The notes under the pieces: model-generated
Databases searched by the model: none
What the model was told of the DNA's origin: nothing
Seen by the model: the letters and a program-made list of their open reading frames with translations, nothing else
In this document: one piece after another, positions 63,372 to 64,000 of the stretch
Layout: each line of letters begins with the position of its first letter
Position numbering within the stretch: position 1 is the first letter of the stretch
DNA from: Achatina immaculata
Lineage: Eukaryota > Mollusca > Gastropoda > Stylommatophora > Achatinidae
Direction: 5' to 3'
Assembly: GCA_009760885.1 (NCBI GenBank)
Contig: CM019696.1
Location: forward strand, 49,654,574-49,718,573
Length of the DNA stretch: 64,000 nt
Position numbers and translations under genes: made by a program

Positions 63372-64000
63372 TATGATTAGCGTATATACACAACTAAGCA
63401 TACAACTATACACGAAGCCACTGCAGCAAAGCTGTAGCAACAAAATGTTACAGTTATTTAGGAAAAAAAGTATTTTATTTTTATTTTCTTAAATAGAAAA
63501 AAAAAGTAGCACGAGCTTTATTAATTAACGAACACAGATTTGTGAGGTTTCGCTTTGCACCTTAATCATACGAAAACATACAGGGCAAAAGAAGCAGGGA
63601 AAGAAGATGAATGCCATATAATAAATAGGAATGGAAGAAAAATAGAATGAATGGAGCACTTGGCCGTGACTTGTAAAAAGCTGCGCCCTTGAGTGCGTGT
63701 GGTAGAGTGTTGAGATTGTTTAGATGGAGACTTTCGATGTTTGATAAGCAGGTAGTAAAGAGGGGATGGGGACAGCGGAAAGGGGAGAGAGTGATACAGT
63801 GGTAATCTAGCCGAGAGAAAGGTGGCTGGGACAGGTAAATTTGGTTGGAGTTGGTAGTCTAAGGCAGTGAGGAGGTTCTGAAATATGTTGCAGGTGAGAG
63901 AAGACCTATAACTTAATAGAGAGGGAGTATGACTGTGGAGAAGGGGGATGTTAAGTGTAGCTGAGTTCAAGCCCCCCGCCCCACACTTAAACTAGTGCAG
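63372..64000 (-). mobile_element. Penelope-like element 3 3' end, antisense, running off the window
   Basis: Plus strand shows the conserved terminus (ATTAGCGTATATACACAACTAAG, CGAAGCCACTGCAGCAAAGC), then CTTTATTAATTAACGAAC and GAGGTTTCGCTTTGCACC, then the 3' untranslated region in reverse. The stretch 63660-63970 matches 26230-26520 in reverse. A poly(A/T) segment at about 63455-63505 is inserted in the terminus. The coding region, if any, lies beyond 64000. Confidence 0.75.

Overview
This window reads as animal nuclear DNA made almost entirely of transposable-element remains and tandem repeats. I see no bacterial-type genes, operons, rRNA or convincing functional tRNA gene. The element mix is RTE/BovB-like and L2/CR1-like LINEs, Penelope-like retroelements with a GIY-YIG domain, mariner, a hAT-like element, TTAA-flanked MITEs and tRNA-derived SINEs, together with very abundant minisatellites. 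This suggests an invertebrate, perhaps a mollusc such as a gastropod. That is an inference from the repeat spectrum, not something the sequence proves.

Layout. 0-5 kb: a 45-bp minisatellite, then broken RTE-type LINE pieces on both strands. 5-9.7 kb: low-complexity DNA, then a 32-bp minisatellite split by a 1.4-kb non-coding, (AAG)n-tailed unit. 9.7-16.4 kb: a LINE carrying an internal 42-bp array, a 2.4-kb 27-bp satellite with higher-order repeats, 37-bp and 31-bp arrays, a LINE endonuclease-like 3' domain and two SINE-like units, one of which contains a 24-bp array. 16.5-25.6 kb: a LINE end, a 600-bp CT tract, a MITE, a mariner element (19878-21410) with a nested retroposon, several minisatellites and a SINE. 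25.7-34.2 kb: a Penelope-like element, RTE and L2 pieces, a second mariner-like relic, a hAT-like element with a perfect 8-bp target duplication, and an RNase H domain relic. 35.6-39.5 kb: an RTE 3' end repeated three times and an L2-like LINE sitting inside a (TCTA)n array; a paralogous copy at 50.2-51.4 kb lacks the L2. 42-48.8 kb: a 26-bp minisatellite and an RTE endonuclease segment duplicated about 2.7 kb apart, and a nearly complete RTE ending near 48785. 51.5-56.2 kb: a twin-primed LINE inserted between Penelope-like sequences, one of which carries an 851-bp tandem duplication. 56.4-61.3 kb: 42-bp and 38-bp arrays and the best-preserved RTE family A copy. 61.5-64 kb: one candidate host exon encoding a signal peptide (61495-61592), microsatellites, a second MITE and a third Penelope-like 3' end running off the window.

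All long open frames across the 26-, 27-, 24-, 15- and 45-bp arrays follow from stop-free repeat units and are not called as genes. Most LINE coding regions have stops, frameshifts or truncations. The only feature that looks like host coding DNA is the small exon near 61.5 kb. The structures most worth following up are the 1.4-kb non-coding retroposon, the Penelope-like loci with inverted 3' ends, the twin-primed insertion with its 12-bp target duplication, the filled/empty site pair for the L2-like LINE, and the repeated appearance of minisatellites inside transposable elements.
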